From NCBI RefSeq assembly GCF_004027225.2, contig NC_044284.2:39418420-39482419 (forward strand): a DNA stretch of 64,000 bases. The letters run 5' to 3'. The translations under genes and the position numbers were made by a program. The notes under the pieces were generated by a model. It did no database searches and was not told the origin of the DNA. It saw only the letters and a program-made list of their open reading frames with translations. Source of the DNA: Strigops habroptila (lineage: Eukaryota > Chordata > Aves > Psittaciformes > Psittacidae). Shown one piece after another: positions 22,301-35,400 of this stretch; within the stretch, counting starts at the first letter, position 1, and each line of letters opens with the position of its first letter.

Positions 22301-25300
22301 ACATAAGTCTGTGTTGGAGGTGAGTAGCCTCTCCTCTTGCACTCAGCTCCTTCTGCAGCCCAGTCTCTTCCAGGCAGTTGGTTCTGGGTGTACATCTCTG
22401 TGGGCTGCACCTTGGGCTGGCTGACCCACCACACAGCCTTGCAGGCATCGCTCCCGTGCCAAAACCCACCACCGCTCCCAAACCAGCAGTGTTGCTAAGT
22501 GACAGCTGATTTACCACATCACTTACCCACCCCAGCATACAGCAGGAAAGCAGAGGAAGAGGTACAGGCAGCACTGGCCAGACCTCATCGCCACCACATC
22601 CAGGCAGTGCATAACCCACATCTGGACAGGCCACATTAACCTTTCACTATGTGGTACTTACAGTCAAACCCCAACATGAAATGAAGCAGGCAGAGATACT
22701 TGGCCATGCACACCAGGAACTGGCAGGCTTGGTGGGTTGCAGTGGGGATCATCAAGCAGCAGGAGAGCTAGGCCACATGTGGTCTTCTCCATTTGTGCCT
22801 CCTTCTGTAACAGCAGCACCTGATGCTCCTATGGCTGCAGGTGGTGCAACCTATGGAAGGCTGAAGGGAAAAGATGCCTCCTTGCAAAATTTCTTATGCA
22901 AAATTAGTGTGAAATGGGGCTAGGATTAACAAAAAAAAAATATAGTCATTTTTAAGTGTCTCACCTAAGCTTCAGTCTCTTCTGTATGAAAGGAGTCGTC
23001 TTCTACAGGGCAAAACCCCATGTTTCATACTGGTGCAGAGTTGTATCACCCCAAGGGAAGGGGGTAGGACACCATCATAGGTGGGAATGTACAGGAGAGA
23101 AGCACCATGTTGTGTATTGACAAGACCTCTTGCAGCTCTGGGCTGGAGCCAAACCAGTGGTGTTACAATGCCATTCCCATCTGAAACCTGTGCTGACGTA
23201 CAGCAGGGTGTGCCAAGGAGATCTGGGCCCATCACCAGGGGAGATGGCTGAACTAAGATGAGCCTGAGGTCGGCTCTTGTGCAGGAACTGTGGTGGCTTC
23301 CAGCTTGTTCCATGACTTCACACGAGAGACGATTGCTACCTCTGGTAGAGACACTGGAGGCTCTGCAATGGCAAACAAGCACAGTTATGCCCACCTTGCC
23401 AGTGTGGGAAAACAGCTTACCCAGAAACATCGGGTTTCCCAAGTTTTCCAAATGAAAATAGGTTTCTGTCCCTCAGTGAGTTAGACTCCAGTTTTTGAAC
23501 TTCTTGTCTACATTTTAGCAAAATTGGAGAACAAGTTTTCTGAAAACAAAGAGAGACACAAGCACATGTACATAGTGGACTGGCAGGTCAGCACATGTAT
23601 GACCAAGGCAGGCTTGAAGAATGTCCTCTTGTTCTGCTATTACCATTTATAAAAGGTTTATAAATGCTTTATTACCCTTTACAGGGTTTATAAATGCTAA
23701 TCAAAGGTGTGATTTTACAGGCAGCTTTATACTGAGCACAGCACTGGTGTTAAACTGCAGATAGCCACAACCTTTCTTAAAGCAGCAAGTCTCTCCCTTT
23801 CAGTGTAAGCTTGGGGGCAGCAAAAAAAAAGCTCAACACAACCCCCAAAATCTCATCCCTTTGAATAATCAAATATCCATACACAGCTAATAGGAAGGTA
23901 GAGCACCATAACTCCACTGACTTGATGTTATTTGTTCATTTATTTATTGCCCTATGCAATGAAAGATGGAAAGAGATGGATCTGCTTCCCCTGGCCATTC
24001 TCACAGCCGAGCAAGCAAAGGTGACACTGATGTTTTTAGAACCCCATTAGGACAGTTCTCATGGGTTAGAGATTGCTGCATGCATCTAATGCACAGCTGA
24101 CCTCATCCAGACTTGCACCTGGGTCACACTGCCACTGGGATGGTTTTTGGCAGGGGTCAAGGGAGCTACCTATGGAGGCAGCACCTATACCACCCCAGCA
24201 GGTTAGTGGTTGGGCTGCTGATCCACCTCATTCCCCAGCTAAGCCAGGCCTGCAGCCAACATGCCGTGTCCGTGCCACCTACCAGCCTGTTGTCATGTGG
24301 TTTTTTTGGCTTTGGGACTAACACCTAGAGTGAACCTCTGAGAATCCAAATTATTTTGTGTTCATGGCAGCAAGCTCCCCACCTGGTTTCCTGTTGGTAA
24401 GAAAATAAAATTTCCTGGAGGACTTTTGAATGTAGACAGACATTTACACCCTTAACACTGTTCGTTCGTTTGGTTTTTCTCCTACTTGACAGTATTTTCC
24501 TAGTGGTTTTTTGTTTTGTTTTGGTTGGTTGGTTGTTTCTCCCCCCCCAAATAGTTTAATTAATTATTTTATTTTTCCTGTAAGAACCTCTGACTAATGC
24601 ACGTAAACTGCTTTCTCCTTTCCATGTTTTATGGGTGGGGGTTTCAATGGTTTGTTTAAATTCTGGCAGCTCTGCCTGCTTCCCTTCTGCTCCCCATCCT
24701 GCAACCTTCAACCTGCAAAGCCTTTCAAAGGGGTCTGTGAACTTTCAAACACCAATGGATTTCAAGCCAGCTTGTTGCCAAAGAGGAGTGATCCATTAAT
24801 ATATTCCACATCTCCCTGGGGATCTGGGTGGAGTCAAAGGGCAGAGGCAGTGAGCAAGGGGCAGAGCACACCAGCTGTCTCAGCATCCCTCTCCCTCAAT
24901 GACGGCTTAGCATGAATTAAAAATCAGCATAAAAATATAACCCCGTGGTGTGTTACCATATCCCTATGTGGCAAGAGAGACCACCACTAGCCATCAGTGC
25001 ATGCTCCCCAGGGTATGACTGCAGCTAGGGTCTCCGCAACAAGGATTTAAGGATTCCCTGAGCAAACAGACTTAATATCCTCTTGGGTTTGTTTCCCAGA
25101 GGTCTTGCTCCTTCATATCACTCAGCGATAGGACCGATGAGCATCCCAGCACTCAGCTGAGCTGACAGGGCAAACATTTGCAAGCAAAGTACTGGAAGTA
25201 ATTTGTCTTAGCAGGACAGCAAGTAATACACCCCACTGCTACAGGCAAGGCTGAAAACCACCAGCCCAGGAAGGCAGAAGGGACATAATGGTGGCTGAGA

Positions 25301-26220
25301 AGCCCTATAGCTGGTACCTCATAAGGACAGAGGGAGGAGGACAGACGAAGGAAGAGAAAGGGAAACCCGCTGGTGGCAGGTTTATAAGCAACAGGCCAGA
25401 GACAGCCTTTGTGAGCTGGGTGAGGGCAGCTGCCCGCAGCTGTGCTTGCCATAGCTGTGGGCAGAGAGGGCTCTGCAGGCCCTTTCTCAGAAGAGAGATT
25501 CTTTAGTGGAGAACAGCAATGCTGCAATCGTACGAATAAGAAATAAAGACAATTAGTCCACGAGAGCTTGGTACTGGTTTACCCGACCATAAAGACTGGG
25601 TTTTGGTGCATCCACAGCATCTATTTGATGTTTGCTTCCTTCAGACAGTGAAACGGATGTACCAGGGGAAGCTCAGGCCCCCTGAGCCAGTTTCCTCATG
25701 GGATCCCAGAAAAGGATGTTGCAGCAGTGCTGCACTGGGCCTGGGGCAGCTGGATGGCCTGTTTGGGTCCTGGTCTGGGACTGCAGGCACTGGGGTCTCC
25801 AGGGTCATCTGCACAGGACTGAGGGACACACAGAGCATAACTACTCCTGAATATTGGGGTGTGTGTGCAGACGGGTGTGTGTTACATCTCTTTAGCCCTG
25901 GGGATGCAAATGTGTCACCGCTGCTTGGGCAGGGGGGCACAACCCCTCTGTATGTGTACAGCGTCGAGGGGTGTGTGTAGGCCACATCTCCCCAGCACTC
26001 TTTGGAGTGTTTGTACTCTGCATATGTATGTGTGCACATGCGTATGTGTGTGTGCATATACAAGGCATGTGGATGTGTGCCCATCTGTATGCGCATGCCT
26101 GCAAATGGGCACATGTCTCTGCAACTGTGCATGCACATATTTGTGCCTGTTGAGATAGATATGCACATGTGTACACATACATACATACATACGTACATAC
26201 ATACAGGCGTGCATGTACCC
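16370..26220. other. SMG7-NMNAT2 intergenic region
   Basis: No gene can be supported here. Open frames are short, lack splice context and resemble no family I know. The sequence is mixed and mostly unique, with small local repeats: the duplicated block around 23650-23697 (two copies of a GGTTTATAAATGCT-like unit), a doubled CTTAAAATAAA unit at about 18077-18102, and T/G-rich low complexity at about 24500-24570. The AT-rich block at about 19960-20170 and the block at about 20540-20700 look unique and non-repetitive and could be conserved non-coding DNA, which needs an alignment to test. Confidence 0.6.
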
Positions 26221-26310
26221 GGCTGTGTGGCCGCAGCTCCCAGCCCCTGGGCGGGGGGTGCACCGCCTGCCTGCGTATGTGTATGTGTGTGTGTCTGTGC
26301 CATATCTGCG
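25985..26310. repeat. GT-rich low-complexity and CATA tetranucleotide tract
   Basis: The sequence is dominated by TGTG, ATGT and CACA words and includes a CATA microsatellite at about 26177-26206 and a further TGTGTG run at about 26279-26295. Alternating purine-pyrimidine DNA of this kind can adopt Z form. It directly abuts the NMNAT2 CpG island. Confidence 0.8.
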
Positions 26311-27000
26311 TGTGCTCGCCCGGCCGCGTGTGCAAGGTGCCACGCCGCCCGCCCGAGCCCGCGGAGCCGTGCGTGCCCCGGGCTGTGCCTGACGGTGGGC
26401 GGCCTCGCTCCTGCTCCCGCAGCCGCGGCGCCGCCCCGCTCCCTGCTTCCCTCCCTCTCTCCCTCCTCCCTTCCCTCCCTCCCGCCGCCGCCGCAGCCGC
26501 ACCGAGACACAAAAAGCGGCTGGGCAGGGCCGGGCAGGGCCGCGCCGGCACCATGACGGAGACCACCAAGACCCACGTTATCCTGCTGGCCTGCGGTAGC
26601 TTCAACCCCATCACTAAGGGCCATATCCAGATGTTCGGTCAGTCCCGCCGGGACCCCGGCAGCGGGGCGGGGAGGACGGGGAGGGTCGGGGCTGCACCCC
26701 GGGTGCGGGTCAGTGTTTGAGGTGCATTTTGGAGAGTGCAGCCCCGTTCCCGGGGGACCGCAGCAAGGTGGGAGGGACCGGAGGGGAGCCGCGGGGCAGC
26801 CCCAGCTGGGCGCTGTCCGCGGAGGGTGGTGCTGAAGGCGCCACGGGCGGAGGCCGGCCCGGGCCTCGGCCCCGACCACACCGATAGCCAACAGCAGAAG
26901 GGCTGGCAGCTAGCCCCGGGTTATGCTTCCTTTAACATAGCGGGTTCCCCCCGTCTGCGCTCACCTTGTCACGCTCCCGCCCCCACAACCCCCGGGGTCG
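26225..27000. promoter_or_regulatory. NMNAT2: CpG island / NMNAT2 promoter region
   Basis: CpG-dense DNA begins after the GT-rich tract and spans NMNAT2 exon 1 into intron 1. A polypyrimidine tract of C/T words (about 26437-26482) and a CCG/CAG-rich segment directly precede the coding start. The transcription start cannot be placed from sequence alone; no TATA box is evident near the ATG. Confidence 0.7.
26553..26637 (+). CDS. NMNAT2: NMNAT2 coding exon 1
   Basis: Residues 1-28 plus one base, containing the nucleotide-binding GSFNPxTxGH signature. The donor GTCAGT starts at 26638. The start is preceded by GGCACC, a good Kozak context. Confidence 0.97.
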
Positions 27001-29376
27001 GTCCTGGCAAGGGTTCCTGGTGGTATTTGTAACCTGCCGCTCACCCGTTCGGTCTACGAGTCTGTGGTCGCTGCAGCACTTCTATATCCTCAGTGACTGG
27101 GGAGGGAGGGAGGGACCGGGCCAAACAGCTAAAGACAGGTATGGCAGAAGTGAACAAAAATACAGGCAGTTCATTGAAATATTAGAATACCCACCCTTTA
27201 GATTGATAATAGGTCAAAGGAATCTGAAATGTTCATGTGAGATGATTGATACTACTGGGCATCTGTGAGATGACCCAAATGATGGGGATGCTACAATCAC
27301 TGCTACAGCCTGTTCAGGCAAGACAAGAGGGAGGGAGGGAGGAAGGGAGGAAGAGAATGAGGGAAGAAGGGAGAGGGAGAGGGAGGAAGAGCAGTCTCTC
27401 TTAAAGGCAGTCCGACATGCCATAAATACTGACTGTTCAGGTACTGCTTGAAATGTCTGGAGATCCCTCTGCAAACAGTGACTTACCTCGGGTGAGGAGG
27501 AGTCCTGTGAGGGTGAAGTGTCCACTGCAGACCACCGGAAAAAATGGAAGTACAAAGATCAGCTCTTCTAATATCCCTTCTGGGAGTGCAGAGAGAGGAA
27601 GCATACTTGATGCCTGATAAGAGATTTGAGGCTGGGGAGCAGATGCTGAAGGTCTCATGCTACAGCTGGAGAAGCATCCCTGGGGTTTTTAAAAGCTGTA
27701 CATAAATTTCAAAGCACAAAAATAATTGAAATCAGCTTGGGGTATTTCTGCGTCAGACATTGTTTTCATAGAATATAATGAGTTGGGCAGCAGGCTAGAA
27801 AATGATGGTTTTCTAGATGGAAATGATCACATTGTTATTCCATTTCATAAGTGCCAGCAAAATGTAGTCCTGGACACCAATACACCAGAAGCATCAAAAA
27901 AATCCTATTCCATAAACTAAAAACCTGCAAACAAGGAACAAGAGGAACTTTTTAAAAATAAAAATAATAATTAAATGAAGTTACAGGGGCTTGTCTGATA
28001 GAAGCCACTATTGATAAAACAGATTTTCTATAATTCACATTACTTAGTCCTAGATAGTATTTTGATTAAGAAAAGCAATACTAAAAATATCAATGTGGCC
28101 CATATTCAGTGGACTAAAAACCAGTAACACGTATTTTAGAAAATAAGGATCGGTGAGGTATTGACATGCAGTGGGTATTTTTAGTAGACTCGCAATGAGA
28201 TTTTTTTTTTTTTTTTTTTGCTCAGTACTCTTCATTTTCTTTGTCAATGACCTGGAAGAAAATATATAACCCCTGCCGATGACCCCAAAGCATGTAGAAT
28301 AGCAATTAATGATGGTAATGAGTCAGTTGTGCTGCCTGATTCAGGTTGTCTAATAAAAAGGACTTGTTCAAACAGCGAAGTCAAATGCAAAGTCATATGT
28401 CCAGCAAGGAAGAACGCTTGTCAAATATAAACAACAGGCAAATGTCTTCTGCCAAACAGTGACTGTGTCAAGCACTGAAGAGTGATTGTACATAGCTCAC
28501 TGAATACAAACTCTGTGTGATGCTGTAAAATAAAGCAGCAAATACAATCCTTGTAGATATAAGCAGGGAAATATCAAGCAGAAGAAGAAAGGTTGTATTA
28601 TTTTCATGTACAGCATCAGCACAATCCTTTTTAGACGAACAGTAACAAGAATTACATTAGCTCTGGAAACCAGGCTTTGTAGCAAGAATCTAGAAAGGCT
28701 CGGTCTAAATCTATCCTTAAAGGTGTTAAAGAGCAACTTGATCATGGCCTTTAAATATCCTCTTTGGGGAGGGATGTGTCATATGTGATGGAAGGGGCCT
28801 CCTTAATTCAGCAGAGTAAGGACTAGTGAAATGCCACGAGCAGGTCTGGATACTGCACAACATCAAACTACAAATACGATGTGTGGTTTTGAGTGAATGT
28901 AATCAAGTAGGAGGAAAAAGAACTTGGGTACCTGATGGATTCTCTGTCACCTGAAGGCCATAAATCAAGACTCTGGTATCTTTCAGGAAGATATGTTTTA
29001 GCTCATAGAGAATGGCTTGATGTAGAAATTTTGTATGCATATGTCCTGTAGACATGCTGGAATATAAGTCTTGAAATACCTGATAGGGAAAAATGAGTCT
29101 TTCACAAGGAAAGGACACAGAATTTAGCTTCTAAATCCCTGTTCAGTTTTGTTTGAGGAACGCTTCCCCCAAAGTCTGAAACAACAACCAGGAGAAGCTA
29201 TGGGAATCTCAACCAAAATCTGTGTTACTCGTTTAGCTCTGTGCTATGAGTCCAACCAAAACAGTACAGCATCCTGTAAACGTTGCATTTCAAACAGCTG
29301 AATTTCTGCAAAAATATTGTCTTTATCTTTCAGACAAATATGTGGGCTTTGGGAGCCTGATAGGAGGATTGAATTT

Positions 29377-29408
<32 letters not shown>

Positions 29409-32400
29409 AACATAGAGAGATACAATTTATCTATTTAACCCATGGCACTAATTGAGCTGAAAGGAAGTATAAGATTTGCACTCGCATGCCACTGTAGACA
29501 TACCACTGTATGCCAACCATAATTTTTCTCAGTATGGATCTTACCATTTTTTATTCAGGCCAAAAGCCAACCTTTTACAACAGGATTTTTACCTGAGTAG
29601 GAGACGGATTAATTATTTGGAAGTGTCTTCTAGTGGGGGAAAGGTTCCCACTGAGTTATTTTTTCCACCAGTCATGTGAATTTAAGACTCCATATCATCA
29701 TTATCCTTGGGTTTCCAGAAAGCTGGGATTCTTCTTACACCACCAGACCTGCAACTGCAACTCACCACTGACCCTTGCATCTGCGCAGAGCTGAACATAC
29801 GGCAACAGGGCTCCCTCTATCCTCTGCCAGTTGCAGGACTGGGTCACTGGGACTTGCCAGATGAGGTTGATTCATGTCTGTGTATATAAAATTAATATCA
29901 TGCATATAAACTGATATTTAACATAAGATATATAACATATAATAAAAAAGTAGGTGAGATATGGTGCTGTACAGCCATCCATACCAAAGGGTTGAGACAA
30001 ACACCCACATAGCCCTGAAAACACTCCGAGTTATTTGTGGTATCTGATGTGCTCTGAGATATACTTACGTTCTGAGTCATAAATTTGAGTTGTATTTTCT
30101 AGCTTTATGTGGCTATAAGAAACAGGATGCTAATGTTGTGGGGAGGAAAGGCAGGAGGAGAAAAGAGGGCAGAGGCTGTTTCTAAAACTTGCCCTGAACA
30201 TTGGTGGCCTTTAGTCTGAAATAAAACTCCACTTATATCCCAAAGAGGTACTGAGAAGGAAAAGCAGATCCCATGCAAAAACTTTAATAATTGGAGACAA
30301 GTAAGATTCGGAACAAAGTCCTGTGTAAAGCTGCATGAAAACCCCACCACTGGTTGGTGCTGGGGAGCCCAGCTGCTTACCTTGGATGGCATGGCTGGTA
30401 TACACCCAAACTCAAATCAATTCACTTTGATTTCCCACTGACACTCAGAGAAATACTGAGCACGGGATAGATGCTTCACCCTCCTCCCCTGCAGTGTTTT
30501 GATACTGATTTATTTTTTCTGTTGTCTTTTTATTCATTCTTTTCTTCTTCTTTTATTTCATTTTTCTTCATTTTTCTATTCACTTCTTCTTTTCAACTGT
30601 AGAAGAAAAGGGCTCTCTGTAAATGCCCACTTTGCCCATTTTGGCAGGTAGGACATTCTTTCTTGCCTTTTTAAAGTTCTGAAATTCCTTACAATCCATC
30701 CTTTCACGTGCAAACTTCTGATTTCAATGAAAAAGCCTTGTTCACTAAACAGTTTTATTTCTGCCCAGTTTTAAGAGTAGCTTGACACAGATTCATCTCT
30801 AGGGCTTGGGTCACCTATCATACTCAACCCTTTCTGACACATCTCTGTCCCTCTTTCTACCTCTGCTCATTCAGATGTAGCCTTCTCATAGGGAGTCTTG
30901 GTACCTTAGGTGTTTTAAACCTGCTTGGCCACTGCATTTCGCACCCACTTCATTTCAAACAGTGCCAGGACTTGGACTTGCACAGAAAAACATAGGTTGT
31001 ATATAGGACAAATCCTGAAAGTCAGCAAATTTCCACTGTTTTTCCCTTCCCCACCTTTTTTGTCTAATGAGAATTAAATTTTCCGTATATCCTGTGTGCA
31101 TCTGTTATTGAAGAGAGTTTATATCCCAACCAACAGCTGGGCAAAAAGCATTTCTGATGGAAGACAGTGAAAGACGACTCTGCCATCAAAAGTAAAACTC
31201 TCTGTTGCATGGCTTCTTTAGAAAGTTTGAGCAATTAAAAATCCCACCAAGCTGCTCTTTGATTATTCAACACAGCCCTTCTAGAGAGGCAGCACTGAGG
31301 TCTGTTGCATCATGTATAGAGGGTTGTGAGATGAGGGGATGCAGTTTTGTAAGTAAAGAGGTAAAGAGGGAGGAAGAAGCAGGAGCTGAGGCTTTTTTTA
31401 ATGGTGTGTGGTTTTAATATCCTGAATTTAAAGAATTTATTTTCTTCTTTTGTTGACTGAACTGCAGAGCAGCTTAATAAGAATATCACTGCCTGGGACA
31501 TTGCTGGAAGAAATGCATGAGCAGAATGACAGCTCACCCTTTCCCCCTCTTTCCTCTTTTGCTTGAAGGCGAATATATCTGCAAATGTCCAGAAGCAAAT
31601 TCCTCTCTCCCCCCATCTAGCAAAAGCTCATCAGAAGCTTGAGAGAGGCTTTGCCTCTGCCATCTGCAACATGAGTAAGAAGTCAAAGCCTCTGCAAGGC
31701 TGCCTCATGTTTCCATTTTGTCTCCAGCCTGAAATCTGAATGTGTAATTAGCTGGAGTGATTGATGGAGTGAGAGGTGGGTAATGGGATTCTGGGAGGAC
31801 ATGACAGACAGGGAGGGCCTGATTGAGCCCCAGCTGTGCTCTGCATAGCTTTGGCATGGCTCAGGGAGCTCAGGCAGCACAGGCAGAGTGGCAGTGGAAA
31901 GATCAGGCCTGGGGCAGAGCCAGAACAGACATTACTTATAACACCCTGGTTGATTTATTGGACGTGGTGAGTTGTAGCATCCATGCTCACCTCTCAGCAG
32001 CGTAAGTTAATGCTGGACAGGCTCTGCAACACACAGAAGAACTTCCACTGACACCCAAGCTGCTGAAATCACACCAAACAGCCAAAATCTTTCACAGGTG
32101 CAAAGGGTCTGGTAGGGCCCACCCAAGTGCTCCTGGCTCCAAGTGGTGGCAGACAGCGGAACCTGTCAGCCCAGCCTCGTGCCTTAGCTGGTGAGTCACC
32201 GACACACCTCCACTCCCAGCACTTCACCAAAATGTGCTGAAACTGCAGTTTCTTGGGTGCTGTGCTGGGAGGACAGAGCAGCACCAGCAGGGCTGCAACA
32301 CCCATGGCTCTTTGGGGTGCTATTACATATCAGTTAATGTCACATTCTCATCACTGCACCTCATACAGACTCTTTTTTTCATGGCCTTTATCACCAGCTT

Positions 32401-35400
32401 CTTAGTTCTCAAGCATCTCATCTCCTCTTTATGACCCAAAGAGAGGAGTTTTCCCAAGCATCAGATTAAACTCCATCGATAACTACTCAGAGATTCTTTT
32501 AAAATATTTATAAGCTCTTAAATATTTAGCAGTATTTATTACTGTCTGTGAGACATTCTCTCTGTGACAATGCCACCTCCCAAAATATGCCACATACCTT
32601 CTCTTACTTCCACCAACTATAAACAAACCCTGCCGTGAGAAATCCAGTCCTACAACTTCATTCAAGAAATAAACAGGGGCTCCACTTCTATTTAAAAACT
32701 GTTTTCACTTGCTAAGATGCTCGCACCTCCTGCATCATCTTCTCCGATACTTTTTCATAGCAGCTGTGCAATGTTGAGGGTATCAATTACTTCAATGTTA
32801 AACCTCAGCAGCAGCAGCCCATGTCTCTCATGTGACCTTGGGCAAGTGACTTTGTCTGTCCCAGCTGGTGCTATGAGGGGGACTCACATCTCAGCTTTCC
32901 CTACCAGGCTGCTGTGGGTTTGTGTCAGGTACTGTAGTGATGGGGGACATGGGTAGAAGCAGCATCACTCAGGCGATCTTTGTGCATCTGAGCAGTGGCT
33001 GCCCCAAAGTAGACATCCTCATGCCTGCATGCTCTGGCCTTCAAAATGCCTTCTGGCAGCAAGGCAAGGGAGCTGCGAGAGGTCCTCGAGCCGACGTAGA
33101 AGGCACAGACACGCATTGGAGCTGAGGTCAAAACCACATCCCACCACTTGTGGCCAGGAGGGCAAGGGGCAAGCAGAAGCAGTCCAGCTGTGTTGAATGT
33201 GCATCAAAAGTAACTTGAACCTTAACCCTAACCTCCACCTGGGTCCAGGGAGCCAAAAACAGCTACAGCAAACCTGACAACTCTGAGACAGAAAAATCAG
33301 CCTAAGATGGAGATAACACCAATGCTCCTCTGGATGCATGCCCTCTCTGGCTTTTATAGCCCATGAATTCAAGCTTTCCTGTGGTGCCATAAGTGCCCAG
33401 ACAAGTAGGGATGGATTTTTGGGGTGCCCTGCATGGAGAAAGCTGGGCAAAGTCAGTAGTGCCCATCACAGCCCTGAACACAAACCAGGGCCAGGGCATA
33501 ACTGTAGTCCACCACAAAGCAGCATTGCTTGCACGTGTTGATGGTGTGCGGTCATGACTGGAGAAGATAAACCTAGGTCAGGAGCACTTTTTTCTTTTTT
33601 TCGTCTCCCTTTCCATCAGCTGATTTCTTTCAGTAAGCCTGAGCTGCTGGGTGTAGCCTGGTCACACCAGCAGAAAACTGCTAAATCCATATTTTGGGAA
33701 CAGAAGAACCTGGAGTCTTTAGAAATACATATTTTCAAGAGCCACTATAGGGCTTGCCCCAGAGGAGGAGAACTGGGATAAGTCTGTTTTGGAGCTGAAG
33801 TAGGAGGCAAATGCAGAGGAACTCCCCTCTGGAAGGGAATGGGTGGAGAGCCTGTTTCTGAGCCAGACAAGGAAGGACTTGCTCAGTGGCAGCTCCACAA
33901 AGGTTTCTACTTTCATTGAAAATCCAACAGCCCCTAATTGAGCTTAAGCCATCCCTGAGGAAATCACATTTTGCTAGGGCTTATTGGCAAGAAAAGTAAG
34001 AAATCCAGTTTTCCCAGAGAAATCTCACAAGTTGGCTTGGGGATGCCGAAAGGTACAGCTTTGCTTCTGGCGCCTTTGCTCTGTGCAAAGGCATCGCTGA
34101 TTCTTCTTCTAGGGAAATGCGGTCTCAGGAATAGATCTACAAAAGAGAGGGTTTTGCTGAGCCACGCAGCCAGGCGAGACACAGCTGCGGTAATGGGAAC
34201 GTAACCTCCCTTTGGTGTCACCACGAGGCTGAAGTCCTACCTTGGCTGCCTCCGCCACTCTATGCAGTCACCAGCATCCCCCTGGCCTTTCTGCATTTCT
34301 GTAGATGGGATGTTTTCTGCCTGCACAGTCCTGGTTCAGCCAGTGCAGATCCCTGCCAGGATCAGCATCTTTTGATGCTTTGCCAGCAAAGACAAACCAT
34401 GGGTCAGACTCACAGCACAGGAATCAGCCCCATATAGAGGCAACCCAAGAGCAGCAAAGAGCTGCTGGGCAAATGCTCCCCATCTTTCTTCCATTGGGAA
34501 TCAGGGACTGTAAATCCACTGCTCCTGGTAGGGTTGTGATTCTGCCGTGCATCAACCTGAAGGAGCAGCACGACATGCGCCAGGATGTACAAAGCACTGC
34601 CTTTGATGTGCTACAAAGGCTTGGATATGAAAACAAACGGAGCTCTTGCACGGAGAAATTAGGGCAGTGGAAAACAAGCGTGGAAATCTGGGGTTTATTT
34701 TTCCCTTCAATCTAAAAAAAAAAAAAAAAAAAAAAAATGGCACTGGGTGACACCACTTTCCCAGCTGGTGGCTGGCTGAGACAGGGACCAGGACCTCTCC
34801 AGGGAAGAGCACTGAGGTGCCTGTCCTACTTCAGATGTGCCACCCACATCCTGGTGGAAGTGAAATACAAAATCAGGCAGGATAATGAAAATATTCACCA
34901 GGTGCCTTTTGCTGCTACCCTTGTCCTGTTTGAATCTATCCATGAGCCCAGGGCAATAAAAATCATTTCCAAACAGAGCAGTCAGGACTATTTGGAACAC
35001 CCTCCCCTCTGCTTGCCAAACAGTTTATTTTTGCTCCTGATATTTAGACTCTTACCGAAGCTGAGATACAGCCACAGAATACCAGCTCCAGGCCAGATTT
35101 GCGTCGCAAATTGATGTTGCTTTACTGTGGGTGGCACGTTTACATCACTTTACACCAGCTGGAGAGCTGTTAGCCTTGAAAACCCTATAGGAGAGACAGA
35201 TTTCAGCTGAAATCACTGCAACTGCTTTCTGCTCAGTCTAGCTGCAATGATGCTTATTCCTCTAGTTTGTAGTTAAATAAACACTGGTGCTCAGAGGGAC
35301 ATCTGCACCTAGTGCTGGCAAATGCACCTTTGGCACTTTTTTCTCTAAAAATCCAAGGAAAGTACTACACTGGAAAGGGAAAAGTTATTCCCCTCCACCA

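Noticed and set aside
22020-22634. 204-codon minus-strand frame in the intergenic region
   Set aside because: No domain, no codon pattern, no splice context; of a size expected by chance in moderately GC-rich DNA.
25641-26891. 416-codon frame on the minus strand opposite NMNAT2 exon 1
   Set aside because: It is a translation of CA/GT microsatellite and CpG-island DNA (runs of His/Thr and Gly/Arg) in antisense to a real exon.
27726-27920. 64-codon plus-strand frame upstream of the old LINE
   Set aside because: No family recognised; may be intron sequence or an unreadable part of the same element.
33215-33245. Telomere-like CCTTAACCCTAACC
   Set aside because: Only about two units; not an interstitial telomeric repeat.
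34711-34737. Poly(A) tail of a processed pseudogene
   Set aside because: No upstream poly(A) signal, gene similarity or flanking direct repeat.
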